This document shows, piece by piece, positions 44,155-56,027 of a stretch of 64,000 nt of DNA (the stretch's first letter is position 1; each line of letters starts with the position of its first letter). The notes below the pieces were generated by a model that had not been told where the DNA came from, did no database searches, and worked only from the letters and a program-made list of their open reading frames with translations. This DNA is from Portulaca oleracea (taxonomy: Eukaryota; Streptophyta; Magnoliopsida; Caryophyllales; Portulacaceae). The stretch lies in the NCBI GenBank assembly GCA_029582165.1, contig CM055870.1, forward strand, positions 18,416,332-18,480,331, written 5' to 3'. A program made the position numbers and the translations under genes.

Positions 44155-46020
44155 GCCCAAAGGTCCACCACGGACTGTTGCACCCTACCATTGGTCGTGG
44201 TGGCCAGTTTTCCCAAAAATCGGCTTTCGCGCTTCCCCTGATTCAATCCTGCATTACCCAGGACCTTTTTCCACAGACACATTGCTTTCAAGTGGTTGAC
44301 TTGTGTGGCCTTGTGGGACCAACTAATATGATTTTGATCTAGCCATTCGATCACTAATTAAGTGGATTTATAGCAAAATCATTAATCACCGAATTAACTT
44401 GGCTAAAGTACTCAGATGAAATTAAATATTTTCACGACATTCCCAACATATACAACATAGGTAGAAAAAATCAAGAGGCATCTCTCGGTTGGATGTCACC
44501 CTCAGTAGTCGCAACCTCATCCTTAGAGTTTAGGAAGGGAACGCCAACAACTAACCAGCATTTCCCGTTGGCTTGGCGACACTCAAATTAAACATATCTG
44601 CTTGCCTTATGAAGATGATTCTCAAGAGCGAGGGTGAACATATATCTTGCATGTAGGAAGTAGACTCTATCGTCACACTCTGAGCCCGGTCTTCAACAAC
44701 ACGAGATCTTTTCTTAGGGGCAAGAAGAGCCTCTTCTGCCACATGAGCCCTCACCTTCCAAAATTTCAACTGAACGCTGGTCATCGCCAACTGACCCTCT
44801 ATTACCTCATAATCTTTATGGTGGTGACTCGTTATCTCCAAAGTCTTCTCTTTTCTTCTTCACAGCATAAGCTCATGTCGTCAACCTCCCTTACTTGTAA
44901 AAAAAGAACTCATTTGATGATGTCCCACAACTAATTATAGAGGATACGTAATGTATTCAAGAAGACTAAGAAATTAAGGCCATTGAGTTGAAGGATGAGA
45001 TATTCCTCGTCCATGTCGCCTCCTTTTACGGTCCCTCCATTCTTATTGCTTACTTGAGAGTCCTCGTCTCCCTCATAAATCCTAACATGGGTTTCAAAAA
45101 GTGCATGTGGACAATGGCCAACCGTGTAAAGGGAGCAATAATTCACAATCCACACGTGACAAGACCAAAGGCTCCTTCAACAATTTGAAGCCTACATAAA
45201 CAAAAGTTAGTTCGCAAAAAGAAAAGGGGATACCGTACGAACACTAATATTAGTGTTTGTAGCAAGACAAACCAACGCTTAAAATAACCATGATTTATGA
45301 GAAGGAAACCCATGTGGTTAATACCTGACCCCTAATGATTCAACCAGATCTGTCACTTGGTCTTTTTTATACTCGCGCATACATCTTCTAACCGACCAAA
45401 AGCTTCCTCTAAAAGGAAGAAAAGTTAAATGTCGAAATAAAACAAAGTCTGATCCTCGCACCACTCGTAAAGAAGAGAAGATATACCTTTAACACTTAAT
45501 GGGTCAATACTTGACCAAGCAAGTCGATGACTAAAATATGTATGATTCACGAGTTGGACACTTAAATGGTCAATACTTGACCCGACAGTGATTATAGTTG
45601 GATATGTCACCCGATTGTTCTCTTTATACTCATGCATACGTCCAAAGTTAGATGCTAAAGGAAATAGAAGTACATGTCTCCTACTACTCGAAAGAAGTAG
45701 AGGCATATCTTTACAAGTTGAAAACCGAAAGAAGTCTTGTAGCCAAAATAAGTCGTGCCACCTTAAGGATTATCGACAAAGAACTCACATCTTACTCTTC
45801 TGTACAAGCAAAAAAGTGGACAAGGAACCAAAACTTGCTTCTTAAAAATGTTTGGTGGCAGATAACTCATTTTCAACAACAACCCTTAGAATGTTACCTC
45901 TAGCAGTGTTAATCCATAGAGGCATGCTTCATGCGCCACCCAACTTGTGCATGGAGGCAAAGCTCCTATACCAACGCCTTCATGCAAGAGATCCTTCGTG
46001 GATCGTGACCTTCCTTAGCA
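44155..46020. other. Unassigned region, perhaps retroelement relic
   Basis: Several medium frames (44551-44841 minus, 45588-45903 plus) with charged, helix-like translations but no recognisable domain. A phrase AATGGTCAATACTTGACC recurs (45498, 45568, with small differences), hinting at an internal duplication. I cannot name it. Confidence 0.25.
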
Positions 46021-46028
46021 TCCACAAG

Positions 46029-46530
46029 TAGGGTTGGGCAAAAACTTTGAAAATTCTGGTCACATCCCACTCCTGATTTAGTTTTGTTCCCAAAGTATCA
46101 CTTCCAATTGGAGGGGGATTAGGAGCGGGACTAAAAATTAGATCCTGAATTTTGGACTTGTGTGATGTTAGTTTGTGTTCACACCTTAGATTTATTTCAT
46201 TTAGTATTATGTCGACCTTGTATGTTTTGGGGAGAGAGACCTCTACATATTGGACATTATGTATTTTAATTTAGGCAAAGGAGGCTACGTATTATAGGTG
46301 TAAAACTAGTGTAAGTAAATTGGTGCTGACATTTGTGAAGTTTGAGAAAATTTATGATAGTTGTTTATGGAAATAATAGGTGCAAAAAAGGTTAAGATGT
46401 CGGGACTAAAAATTTCTTGGTTTATTTCTCGGTCCCAATAGGACCGAGAGCGGGAGAAAAAGTTTTCTCCCGATCACAACCGGGAGTGGGACCTACAAAA
46501 TTACAAAGATCCCAGTCCTGTTCACTACTA
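46029..46530. mobile_element. hAT-type non-autonomous element, 502 bp, intact 8-bp duplication
   Basis: Starts TAGGGTTGGGCAAAAAC and ends CCTGTTCACTACTA (inverted TAGTAGTGAACAGG). TCCACAAG lies on both sides (46021-46028, 46531-46538), and the preceding A is also shared. Inside are GGGAGCGGGAC/GGTCCCA repeats. There is no coding capacity. Confidence 0.82.
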
Positions 46531-46538
46531 TCCACAAG

Positions 46539-48139
46539 CTAAGGATTCCAAACACGCAGAGATGCATCTATCCAAAGAGTCTATCACTATGGTGCCCTCA
46601 TTTGGGAAAACAATCATACAGACTATATTTCCTTCTGTAGTTATACCCGTGAAGATAAGTGATTTCCAAAGGGTAAACCTTCACAAAAGTTTAGACCTAA
46701 TCCTCAGTGAGCCTATGAAGGAGAGGAAACTACCCACTTTCCATTCTTCTTAGAAATATGGGACTTATTAGACAACAACAGGGTGCCAACTACTTGTTCC
46801 GCACTTACCACTAACCACGCTTAACGAGTTATCGACAATCCTCCTACCTCACGACGATGACTCGATTCCTTCAACCTCACTGAAGACTTAACATTTACCA
46901 ATGGGCACTGTGTCACGGGTGAGGTTTAACTCTATAGCCTCCTGTGGGGGTGGACTTAGAATCCCTATTTGGGTTGATCTCGATTTAGGAGGTACTTTAT
47001 TCTTTTAAGGAATGAGCATCTCAAAAGGTCTTGAATTTTTGTTATGTTAATTATTCATTTTGATTTAAAGTCATGGCCTTCTAATTTGTCCATTTTAATA
47101 ATCCATTTTACTGTTTAATTAAAGCAAAAAGGTAGACAAACTGAAGAATTAATAATTAATCAAACTAGAAAAATAAAGATGAAATTATCGGAGTTTGTTG
47201 TAGACTATTGCGTAGACCGCTTGGTCCGAGGCTTAATACATCGAAAAGCAAGCCAAGGCATTAGGCCAGAGTCGACCCTCTAGTCATGCACAACAGCAAG
47301 GCCGCTTGCCTTGTGGTAGAAGAAGCGAATATTAGGAATGTGTACGAGATTTAGGAATTGCTTGATTGGTTAACTTTGGATACTCGTGAATTTGTGAAGG
47401 CTTGTTGCTTTTCTAGTTCTTCTTTCAATTACCTTTGTGCTCTTCATGCTAAATCATTTTATAAGAAACAATTTGTGAATCCTTATCCTTCTTCCCCCCA
47501 ATTTTCAATGTCTGTCCCATCTTATTGTGCTTAATGTGCATCATCTTCTCACGCTACCAACACAAGAACCTATGTTGGTTCTCTGACCGATGTTGAAAAT
47601 TCAAAGAACCATCATAATGAACTTCACTGAAAGTTGCAAATGGTCTTAAATTATTTCCGAGTTGGCGGTGTTCATGGATCAAATGAAGAGTGACACCCTG
47701 ATTTGTATGAGGGTGATCATTGGTTAGGATTTTCTTTTCACCTTAGGATTATTCATTGGATGCATTTGAGTCTTCGTGTCCTTTGTCCCTTTAAATCCAT
47801 GTTAATTACCCTTTGTGTGACTGGAAGGGCGATGATTATGACCTTTTTCCATCTTCTTTAGCAATTGAGCTCCCATCGATACAGAGTTTGCTCTTAATGA
47901 TGCATATTTATGTGAATATCTATCATTTTTTACAAGTTATGATCACGAATGTTGCACTTCCACTCTTGTGGATGTTCTAGATAAAGGGACCTTTTCAGTA
48001 GCAATCTTGTTCTCTATATGTTTTAATACCTCATCTGATGAGTTTGAGATTGCTGATGGAAATGTTGCGCATTCATCTAACATTAAAAGTGTTGTTATGT
48101 GGTATAACCATACATTTTCCTTATTCACCTCCAATTAGA
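46539..48139. other. Unassigned degraded region
   Basis: No frame longer than about 80 codons and no domain recognised. Parts (47360-47520, 47800-48120) read like decayed coding sequence in codon-length texture, but stops are frequent in every frame. Confidence 0.25.
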
Positions 48140-48652
48140 AGTGAGCAGTTTCGGCTACCCTACCCTAAAACTAGGAACCTTACCCTTACTTGTTTGGATA
48201 GGTTCCTAACTTTTAGGAACCTTACCCTTACCCACAGTTCAGGTTCCGATTCCAGGGTATCTGCTAATTATTAAAACTTTATTTTCTGACATATAATTTT
48301 TTTTTAAAAAAAATACTTATTTTCTACCTAAATGTTAAATACACAACATTGTCCAATTATCATGGCCACAATACCACGCTTGATTTTATAGGATACTCAA
48401 GCAAAACCTCCACTTCAATTTCATCAAGCACACATCCTATTTCACAGTCATCTTCCAACTCATCAATACTATTAGTGGTAGGGGTGAGCGGTTCCAAAAC
48501 AGGAACCTGTCAATGAGTAAGGGGTAATGTTCTTAAAATTTAGGAACATGTACTAACGGGTGAGGGTAATATTTCTAAAATGTTATCCTGAACCAGAACC
48601 TGGAACCTGTCGGACATGTTCAAGTTTCGAGTACCCAAACCCACCTGGATCC
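48140..48652. mobile_element. Two hAT-like fragments with GTGAGCGGTTCC ends
   Basis: A segment starting AGAAGTGAGCAGTTTCGG (48139) and another starting TAGGGGTGAGCGGTTCC (48479) are direct-oriented relatives rich in AGGAACCTTACCCTTAC-type repeats. Their outer partners are not clear, so they may be one broken element or two. Confidence 0.45.
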
Positions 48653-48952
48653 AATGAATATACAGAGCAGAACCTAATTTCAATATAATTAATTAAATAA
48701 AATTATTAAAATTTATACATTATTTAGAAACTCGTTGAAAAATTTCAATTTTCATAGCTAGGTGCTAATTCTATGGGTTTTAATTTAACTGTGCCAATAT
48801 TGTATCCATGTCTAGCCTTCATGTGATCCATTTCCCTTCACCTTATTTCGCTCTCACCTGAGCATGCACGCTTTATTTTCCCATGTGAATATAGAGGCCG
48901 TAACGTCTGATTTGGTCCTTATTGTGCATACTTGGGGGAGATGCGTAGAAAC

Positions 48953-50785
48953 TTTTTTTTTTTTATACAAACCAGACCATAGAATAGCAAACAAAAAAAC
49001 TGAACAACAGAAACAAGCTAAAACATACACTTCCCTGAACTAGGTAACCAATCCAAGACTACGAATAGTTTGTCTAGCCATCTTGTGTGTTGGATGCACC
49101 ATCTGGCGCGGAACCTTCTGAATCTTCCTCGCCTCGAACTTGCCAGTTGCAACCTTGCAACCTAAAGCCAGAGCCCGACACTCCACCGGAGCCCTGCTTT
49201 CATTTAGCAAACATTCCACAGCCACCTTGGAGTCCGACCAAATATGCACTGCCTTTAAACCTCGTTGCATCACCTCTTCTACAGCAGTCATTATGGCTAG
49301 CAACTCGCAAAACACAGCCGATTCACTTTTCCTTGCCAGACAGCATGTCCCAATTGCACTCCCTGGTGCATAAACACCCAAGCAACCGCCACATCCTTAG
49401 TACCATTACGGGTAGCCCCATCAACAATAAACACCCCTTGCCCTTCCTCCTCCTCAATCCTCCCCCAAGAAAACTCCACTGTCTTCGCCTCCTGTTGATT
49501 CTTGCCCTGCCTGCGCCCCACCTCTTTACCCTCCCTCCAACAATTCTCCTCCTACCGCACTCGGCCCATCATATTCTCCAACAACCCTTGGGACACCCGT
49601 TCCTGGCCAATACACACCTCATTCCTTGCTTTCCATATAGCCCACATTATCCCAATAAACTCCCTAAGTTGGGACATCTCCATGTCCTTTTGCTTGGTCA
49701 GAAAAACAATCCATCCTCTCAACCACTCCCACCAACCAATGTAGGGATCTACATTAGGAACAATCCCTAAACTGCTACCTCTCCACAAATGCTTAGCAAT
49801 TGTACAACCGCGAAACAGATGATTCATATTCTCCGTTCCGGCCCCACACCAACAGCCCCCCTCATCAGTAATCTTTCTTTTGAGTCGGTTCTCCCCAGTA
49901 GTCAATGCATCAACCGTGCACCTCCAAACGAATGTTTTCCACTTTGGAGGCATATCTAAGTGCCATAAACATTTCCAGAATTTGGAATCAAGCTCTGAAG
50001 GTTGAACCACCTTCGACTCTTTCTTCAAAAACTCATAATATCCTCCTTCACAGTATACCAAGCTTTAGTTCTCCCCGCCCATACCAGCATATCCTCCACT
50101 TCCTCTTGTGGCGGGAACACTTGTTTAATCCTCTCAATTGTATCTCCAGTGAACACCTGCTGCATAAACTCCTATTTCCACCTCATACGGTTCCCGTCCT
50201 CCCTATTCGCCGAGGCCTCCACCTTTAACTGCCCAACCTGGTCCTCCCTCCCCTCAAGAACATGGAGAGTTCCCCCCGGTACCCACCTCCTGTCCATGAC
50301 CGGAATCTTATTCCCTTTACCCACACTCCACCTAACCCGATCCTGCACCTTCAAAGCCACTGTGGTTAGCCCTCTCCAGGTAGCGGAGCATCCCGCAGGA
50401 GCCTTATAATTCTCACCCCCCCCCTCAATTGGCAATGCCACACTATACCTTGCTTTCCAAATCCTGGAAATAAGCAACTCCTGATTCACATAAGTGCGCC
50501 ACGCCTGTTTCAGCATCAGGGCCTTGTTAAAGCATCCCACATGCCAAACCCCAAGGCCCCCCGCCCCTTTGGGTGTAAACACAATATCCTTACCCTTCCA
50601 ATGGATAGACCTTGTACCGTCCACCTTACCCCACAAAAAACGAACAATACAAGCATTATTCTTTTCCACAACTGTGTTCGGCACCAAGTACACACTCAAA
50701 ATATGTTGATGTAACGCAAGTAGAACCGCATTAATCAGCACCAGTTTCCCAGGCATGGAAAGCATCTTGAATTTCCAAGAGTCCT
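48953..50785 (-). mobile_element. 5'-truncated LINE (non-LTR retrotransposon)
   Basis: On the minus strand the order is: end of RT (MLSMPGKLVLINAVLLALHQ at 50765, then HWKGKDIVFTPKGAGGLGV), a zf-RVT zinc region (MPPKWKTFVWRCTVDALTTG, GGCWCGAGTENMNHLFRGC) and an RNase H (FIVDGATRNG with catalytic Asp, CELLAIMTAVEEVMQRG with Glu, HIWSDSKVAVECLL with Asp). Frames break at about 50170 (stop) and 50060 (frameshift). A 12-T run at 48953-48964 is the poly-A tail. The 5' two thirds (endonuclease and most of RT) are absent, the usual result of incomplete reverse transcription. Plus-strand frames 49087-49770, 49905-50228 and 50002-50409 are shadows. Confidence 0.9.
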
Positions 50786-50850
50786 AAAGAACTTTGTGTA
50801 TTGTACTTTAATTTGTGAAAAAAGATGAATTTATTGGCGGAGGAGCAATA

Positions 50851-51366
50851 CAAGAATGAGGCATCCATTAAAAATATAAATAATCACGATGCGCAGAAAC
50901 TTTATGTATTGTACTTTGTTTGAGGATTATTTCAATTTTTTTATGGTATGGTTTGGTTTAAGAGGATACTCACATTGTTTGCTACACTTTCACTAATATT
51001 CTCTTACTTATATTCATCCGAGTTGCAGTATTGGATGTTTGATAAGCTCCTAAGAGCAAATTTAATGGTAGGAACGTCGTCTTATTTTTTTGTGCCACCA
51101 TACTACGTGATTCTCCAGCAAGGAACGAAAGTTACCACTATGCAATCAAGGAACACTGTTGAGTTCGAAGAACGGAAGGTATCCAATAATATAAAAAAAG
51201 GGAAAAGTAAAAAACAAAGGGGGGGGGGGGATATGCTTATTTTTGCCCGTTTCCTAGTACTGTAGTACAAATCACTTATTTTCTTTTACCTTCATCCCAC
51301 ACTCTCTTGTGAAAAAAGATGATTTTATTGTGATTATTTATATTTTTAATGGATGCCTCATTCTTT
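50851..51366. repeat. Inverted 36-bp repeat, 440 bp apart
   Basis: AATGAGGCATCCATTAAAAA and its continuation through AATAATCAC (50851-50887) recur in inverse complement at 51330-51366. Just outside, TTGTGAAAAAAGATGA occurs in the same orientation on both sides (50812 and 51308). The structure looks like a rearranged foldback or MITE. Confidence 0.75.
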
Positions 51367-51597
51367 TTATAAAAAGGTTAGTTTGTCACCGTAAGTCATC
51401 ACTTTTGAATTTAATAGTTTCATAAGTTGTCTCCTTGTAAGACATCATTTTCTAATTTAGTAGTGTTGTAAGATTATTGTGTTTTTCTAATTTTATGCTA
51501 TGAATTATTTGTTAAAACAAATCATTTTAAAAATTGATTGTTTATTAATTTTTAAATATTTATCATCAAATATAATAAAAGTAAAATTACAAATACA

Positions 51598-51743
51598 AAC
51601 TAAACTTTCAAAATATTACAAATTTAAGCTAAAATGAACTGCACAAATAAATATTTTAAATAAAAAAGTAAACTAAACTTTCAAAATATTACAAATTTAA
51701 GCTAAAGTGAACTGCACAAATAAATATTTTAAATAAAAAAGTA
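51598..51743. repeat. 73-bp tandem duplication
   Basis: Two head-to-tail copies beginning AACTAAACTTTCAAAATATT differ at very few positions. Confidence 0.88.
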
Positions 51744-52928
51744 CATAGGAACATATTTCTATTGTTATAGAAAAATGGGATAGATTGAGTTCCCAAAAAT
51801 AGAAATAAATGGTGATGTGGAAAGAGTGGACCTCTACTTGCATTTCAAAATATAGGAATGCTATTACACTTGCTCTAAGAAGTTTGACAACATTGGCATG
51901 AATGATATGAATCTTGATTCTAGATGGGTGGTTGAAATCCCTCTTGGAGTTTTAGCCATATATAAATATATCTTTCAGGAGTTCCTAGTTTAATCTTAAT
52001 AAGTATTTGATAATTTTTTGAGGATATATGCTGATTGTTACTTGGTAGCCAAGGAAATAGAGCTAAGAATATGATTGAACTAGCATTGAATATTGACCCC
52101 TAACAAAATGAAAGTTGGTGAATTCTTTTGCAAAAGAGTTGTTAGGACGTGGAACACATTTAACATGTTTGACAACCGGAAGATAATTTACATATATATT
52201 TATATATATGGTTGTCATTACTGTCATAAAAACAGACGATCTTTGCCTCCAATTAAATTGGAAATTGGCATGAGGAGAAAAAGAATGAAAAGTGAAGAAG
52301 ATGACAAAGGTGGTTGACGGAATATAATGGGCTGGGCGGTAGCTTTTTGAGGGAATATACAAATATGACAATTAAGTTTCATGGCTTTTAGTTTTAGCTC
52401 CTCTCTTTCTCTGTTTTGTTCCAACTCCAACATCATTTCTTTGGTCTTAAGCAATTACAAAAATGATTTCTTTGGTCAAAAGTCAACAAGGCATCATATC
52501 AATATCAATAGATCTTCTTAATTAGGTCATTGCGTGTTAAATCAGCGTATACACTCCAACTAAACTGCTTTTCTTCCTCTTAGATGCTTTTTTTGATATT
52601 ACAAGTCCATTGCCGCCAAATTCTACAAATTTTTAACTATTTTTTTTATCAAAAAAATGTTTTAATAATCTTAATTTAGTCTATGCATTTATTTAAAATA
52701 TAAAATTATTTGCTGGTCTCGCAGAAAAATATTTTGGTATGAATAATTGAATGTATTTATAGTTTTTTTTTGTTCTTTTTGGCAGTGGATAAAGTGTGGT
52801 AATAGTATGGTATGATAAAAATGGTTGGTATAGTAGGTGGGAGAGACAAAATTATAATTGTTGTGGTAAAGTGTGGTATGATATAGTCATACGAAAATGA
52901 TAAATGTCTTGTGCAAGACACATATTAA
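51744..52928. other. Spacer
   Basis: Small frames with no domain. A TATATATTTA stretch lies near 52190-52210. No gene or element is recognised. Confidence 0.4.
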
Positions 52929-53339
52929 GGCTGTGTTCGACAGTAGCGTTTGGGGCAGCGTTTAGCGTTTTAACCAAGTCAAAACTCTAATTGCGTAAAT
53001 ATTAGTGTTCGGTAAGCTAGCGTTTTGAGTAGCGTTTAGCGTTTTGAGGAGCGTTTTGTGAAACGCTAATAAAGTTAACGTTTAGCGTTTGGAGTATAGC
53101 GTTTCATATTTTTCGGTCAAAAAATTCCCTTTGTAAATTTTATCTTTCAAAATTATTCATATCCTTTTATGTCAATTCACTATAATCTGTTAATTCAACC
53201 GCTAAATTTACCGAACACAATTTTCATATGAACAGTCATCCGCTATCCGCTACTTAAACCGCTATCCGCTGCTTAAACCGCTATCCGCTACATAAACCTC
53301 TATCCGCTACCTAAAACACTAATTTTGCCGAACATGGCC
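52929..53339. mobile_element. hAT-type MITE, family M1, copy 2
   Basis: Left end GGCTGTGTTCGACAGTAGCG, right end ATTTTGCCGAACATGGCC. It has the same interior as 30125-30501 in inverse orientation. Its TAGCGTTT/AACGCTA and CCGCTATCCGCTA repeat clusters are longer and better kept than in copy 1. Confidence 0.8.
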
Positions 53340-54395
53340 TAAGTGTCTTGTCATGGTATGAAACCTATATATTTGTAAATTAAATTGAAAAAAATTACAT
53401 AATTGGCTTCTATAACTATAATAATATATATAAATGGTATAAAATCACACTTATATATATATATATATATAAATATATATATATTTAAAATTTACAAAAA
53501 AACGTCCAAAATATGCCCAACGGACGGAATTCATTTGTTAGGGTGTCAATTTTAATTGTTGGCGTAGCCAACATATTCCAAGCAGTCATATGTGATGGTT
53601 TGCGATTAGTATAGCAAATTGTAGTAGATACAATATGGTATCACACAAAAAGGACAAAGGACAACTCGTTACATAAAAGGTCCCCGCAAGCGAGGATTTT
53701 AGGGAATTGAAGAGTATCATCACCTAGGTTTAACACAAGCAAACTTTATCTTAGATTTCTGCAAGAAACCATTTTCAAAACTTAAACTTGTAACCTCACA
53801 ATCACACTATAACAACTTAATCATTATATTAATACTTTCTTTTTTGCTAAGATTAGGAAACAAAGGGAGTGCCATCTTCATTTACGCATGTTTTCCATAA
53901 CTTTTAAATCGATCTTCTTCTCTCAATATTCTTTTTCTTTTTTAATTCTTGTGTGTTTTCCAGAAAATACATTTTGAACACAAAAGAGCAATATCAATGA
54001 TTGCAATCTCTCATATATGTACTGTTTGTTGTTGTCGACAGTCTAATTCGGACTACTTGACGTCACGAAACTCTCCTTTAAATCACCTTCTTGAGGTTAT
54101 CTTGTTTCTACAAGGTGTGAATTAGAAATATTAAATTTGAGTCATAAAAAGCCTATAAAAACAGCAAATCCAGTGGAAAAATACGACCTGCGTTAGTAGT
54201 AATGAGGCGCACCTCTCGCACGTTTTTCTAACATCTCACATGCTACCTCCATAAGCTTCTTTTTTCTTTTTTATAAACCATTACGTACGTTTCATATTAT
54301 GTTTTTTGAGTGTATTGAAGAATTAAATAAAAATAATATTAGGTAAAGATAAGTAAGTAAAAGAAGTGGATTTACATAAATGTCATATCACTTTA
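53340..54395. other. AT-rich spacer
   Basis: A TA microsatellite spans about 53452-53483. No gene or recognisable element. Confidence 0.45.
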
Positions 54396-54752
54396 GAAAT
54401 TGGATTTTAATAATACGAACATTTGGCCATATAAGATTAAATAATACGAACTTTTGGTTTGGTGATAAATAATACGAACTTTAACCCATGTTACTCTGAA
54501 CAGTACGCCGGTGAGTTAGATTGAACTTAACTCGGCGGGGGATGACGTGGCGACGGAGAAGGTGTGACAAAGCCCCCCAAAACTCAAGCCCAGTTACACC
54601 TTCTCCGCCGCCACGTCTTCCGTCGCCGAGTTTAGTTCAACTTAACTCGGCGGTGTACTGTTCAGAGCAACATGGGGTTAAAATTCGTATTATTTATCAC
54701 CAAATCAAAAGTTCATATTATCCAAAAGTTCGTATTGTTAGAATCCAATTTC
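54396..54752. mobile_element. Foldback/Mutator-type MITE with GC-rich stem
   Basis: Nearly the whole 357 bp is one inverted repeat: outer ends GAAATTGGATTTTAATAATA and TTAGAATCCAATTTCC, inner arms CTCGGCGGGGGATGACGTGG and GCCGCCACGTCTTCCGTCG around a short loop near 54570-54590. The outer ends match those of the Mutator-like element at 31182-32890 (GAAATTGGAATCTAATAA). The frame 54521-54766 is not a gene. Confidence 0.75.
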
Positions 54753-54793
54753 CCTTTTTATTTTAAATAAGTTTTGTTAGTTTAATTAAGAAC

Positions 54794-55003
54794 TTAGGCC
54801 TCGTTCTTTTGTGCGTTAACGCACCCAAACGCAACGCAAAATAAATAAAACCTAACGCAAGATAACGTAACTTATCGCAACTTATCAATTCCATTTATTA
54901 TTTCCTACCACAACCCAACGCAACCCAACCGCAACTTACTGAAACGCAAACGCAACGCAACGCAACACAACACAAACCCAACGCACAAAAGAACGGGGCC
55001 TAA
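54794..55003. mobile_element. 210-bp MITE with 24-bp inverted ends
   Basis: Left TTAGGCCTCGTTCTTTTG and right CAAAAGAACGGGGCCTAA are complementary with one mismatch, and the match extends to the neighbouring AACGCA. The interior is made of AACGCAAC units. It is related in its end sequence to 29371-29599. Confidence 0.82.
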
Positions 55004-55029
55004 AATATAAATTATTTAAGAATATAATC

Positions 55030-55262
55030 ATGTTCTTTTTTTTAATACAAGTGAATAGTCTAACTCATGGAGCCTCTATCTCAGGGGTACAACCCAACAG
55101 GTCTGTGGTGGACGGGATACAGGGGATGCCAATAGCCCAAATTAAAGATGGGTCTCACTGCAGCCCACAACACTCTTCGAAATGGTAAGGGAGAGAAGTC
55201 GTCCCCAAGATTCGAACTGTGGACACCTAGGGTAGGAGGTGGACCTGTCAAGTGGTGATTGA
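55030..55262 (-). mobile_element. SINE-like unit
   Basis: On the minus strand a Pol III B-box-like AGTTCGAATCT (55217-55207) follows a possible A-box region, and the unit ends in an A-run at 55039-55032, the layout of a tRNA-derived SINE. The A box is weak and target duplications are not clear. Confidence 0.4.
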
Positions 55263-55317
55263 CATGTATTATTTACCTTTCAAATGAACATAATGAACAT
55301 GACCTCAATTTATCAAA

Positions 55318-55497
55318 GGCCATGTTCTTTGGATAAGTTACATTAATCTATCCAATCCGATCCGAACATATCCAAACCTTACACAATTCTCCAAAAATTA
55401 TCATTTCTAAAAACACAATTCCCCAAAAAATATCATAACTTATCCATACCTATGCAAACCAATCCAAAACTGATTTAACCAATCCAAAGAACATGAC
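55318..55497. mobile_element. 180-bp MITE with CATGTTCTTTGGAT ends
   Basis: CATGTTCTTTGGAT (55320-55333) and ATCCAAAGAACATG (55482-55495) are perfect 14-bp inverted repeats. The interior is made of ATCCAAACC/TTATCC motifs. Flanking duplications were not identified. Confidence 0.8.
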
Positions 55498-56027
55498 TGA
55501 ATATTTAAAAAAAAATATCAACTACCATAAGTTAAAAAAATATTATTCGTACATGTGTCAAATTATATATTTACTGTTAGTTTTTTTTATTTAACACAAA
55601 TTGTAATATATATTTTTAAAATTTTTAGTTTATTTTGAAAATTTAAAATAAATATTTTTCAAAATATGTTTGTTTACTAGGCTAAAACATAGAGTTAAGA
55701 TATTTAAATCGTAAAAAAATTCGTAAATTTTAATTGAGAAAATATATTTTATAATTTTGTACTAAATAAAAAAATGAATAGCGAAGATAAAAGTTAACAC
55801 ATATATCGATAAACATTATTTTCATTGTGATGATTGTGATAGTTAACAAGCACTATAAATTTTTCCATACCAAAAAATTGAGGACAGAATGGTGACAATT
55901 GACAAATATAGACTATATAATAATTTATTTTTTTGACAACACACACATATTATACAATTTTGAATGGAAAGGATCTCTTTAAATTTGGAATAACTATATA
56001 CCAAGAATATTTTTTTAAAATTTTTTA
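55498..56027. other. AT-rich spacer
   Basis: No gene; very AT-rich. Confidence 0.5.

Noticed and set aside
49087..49770. 227-codon plus-strand ORF, the longest in its area
   Set aside because: Shadow of the LINE RNase H and zinc region on the minus strand; translation is Pro/Leu-rich without a domain.
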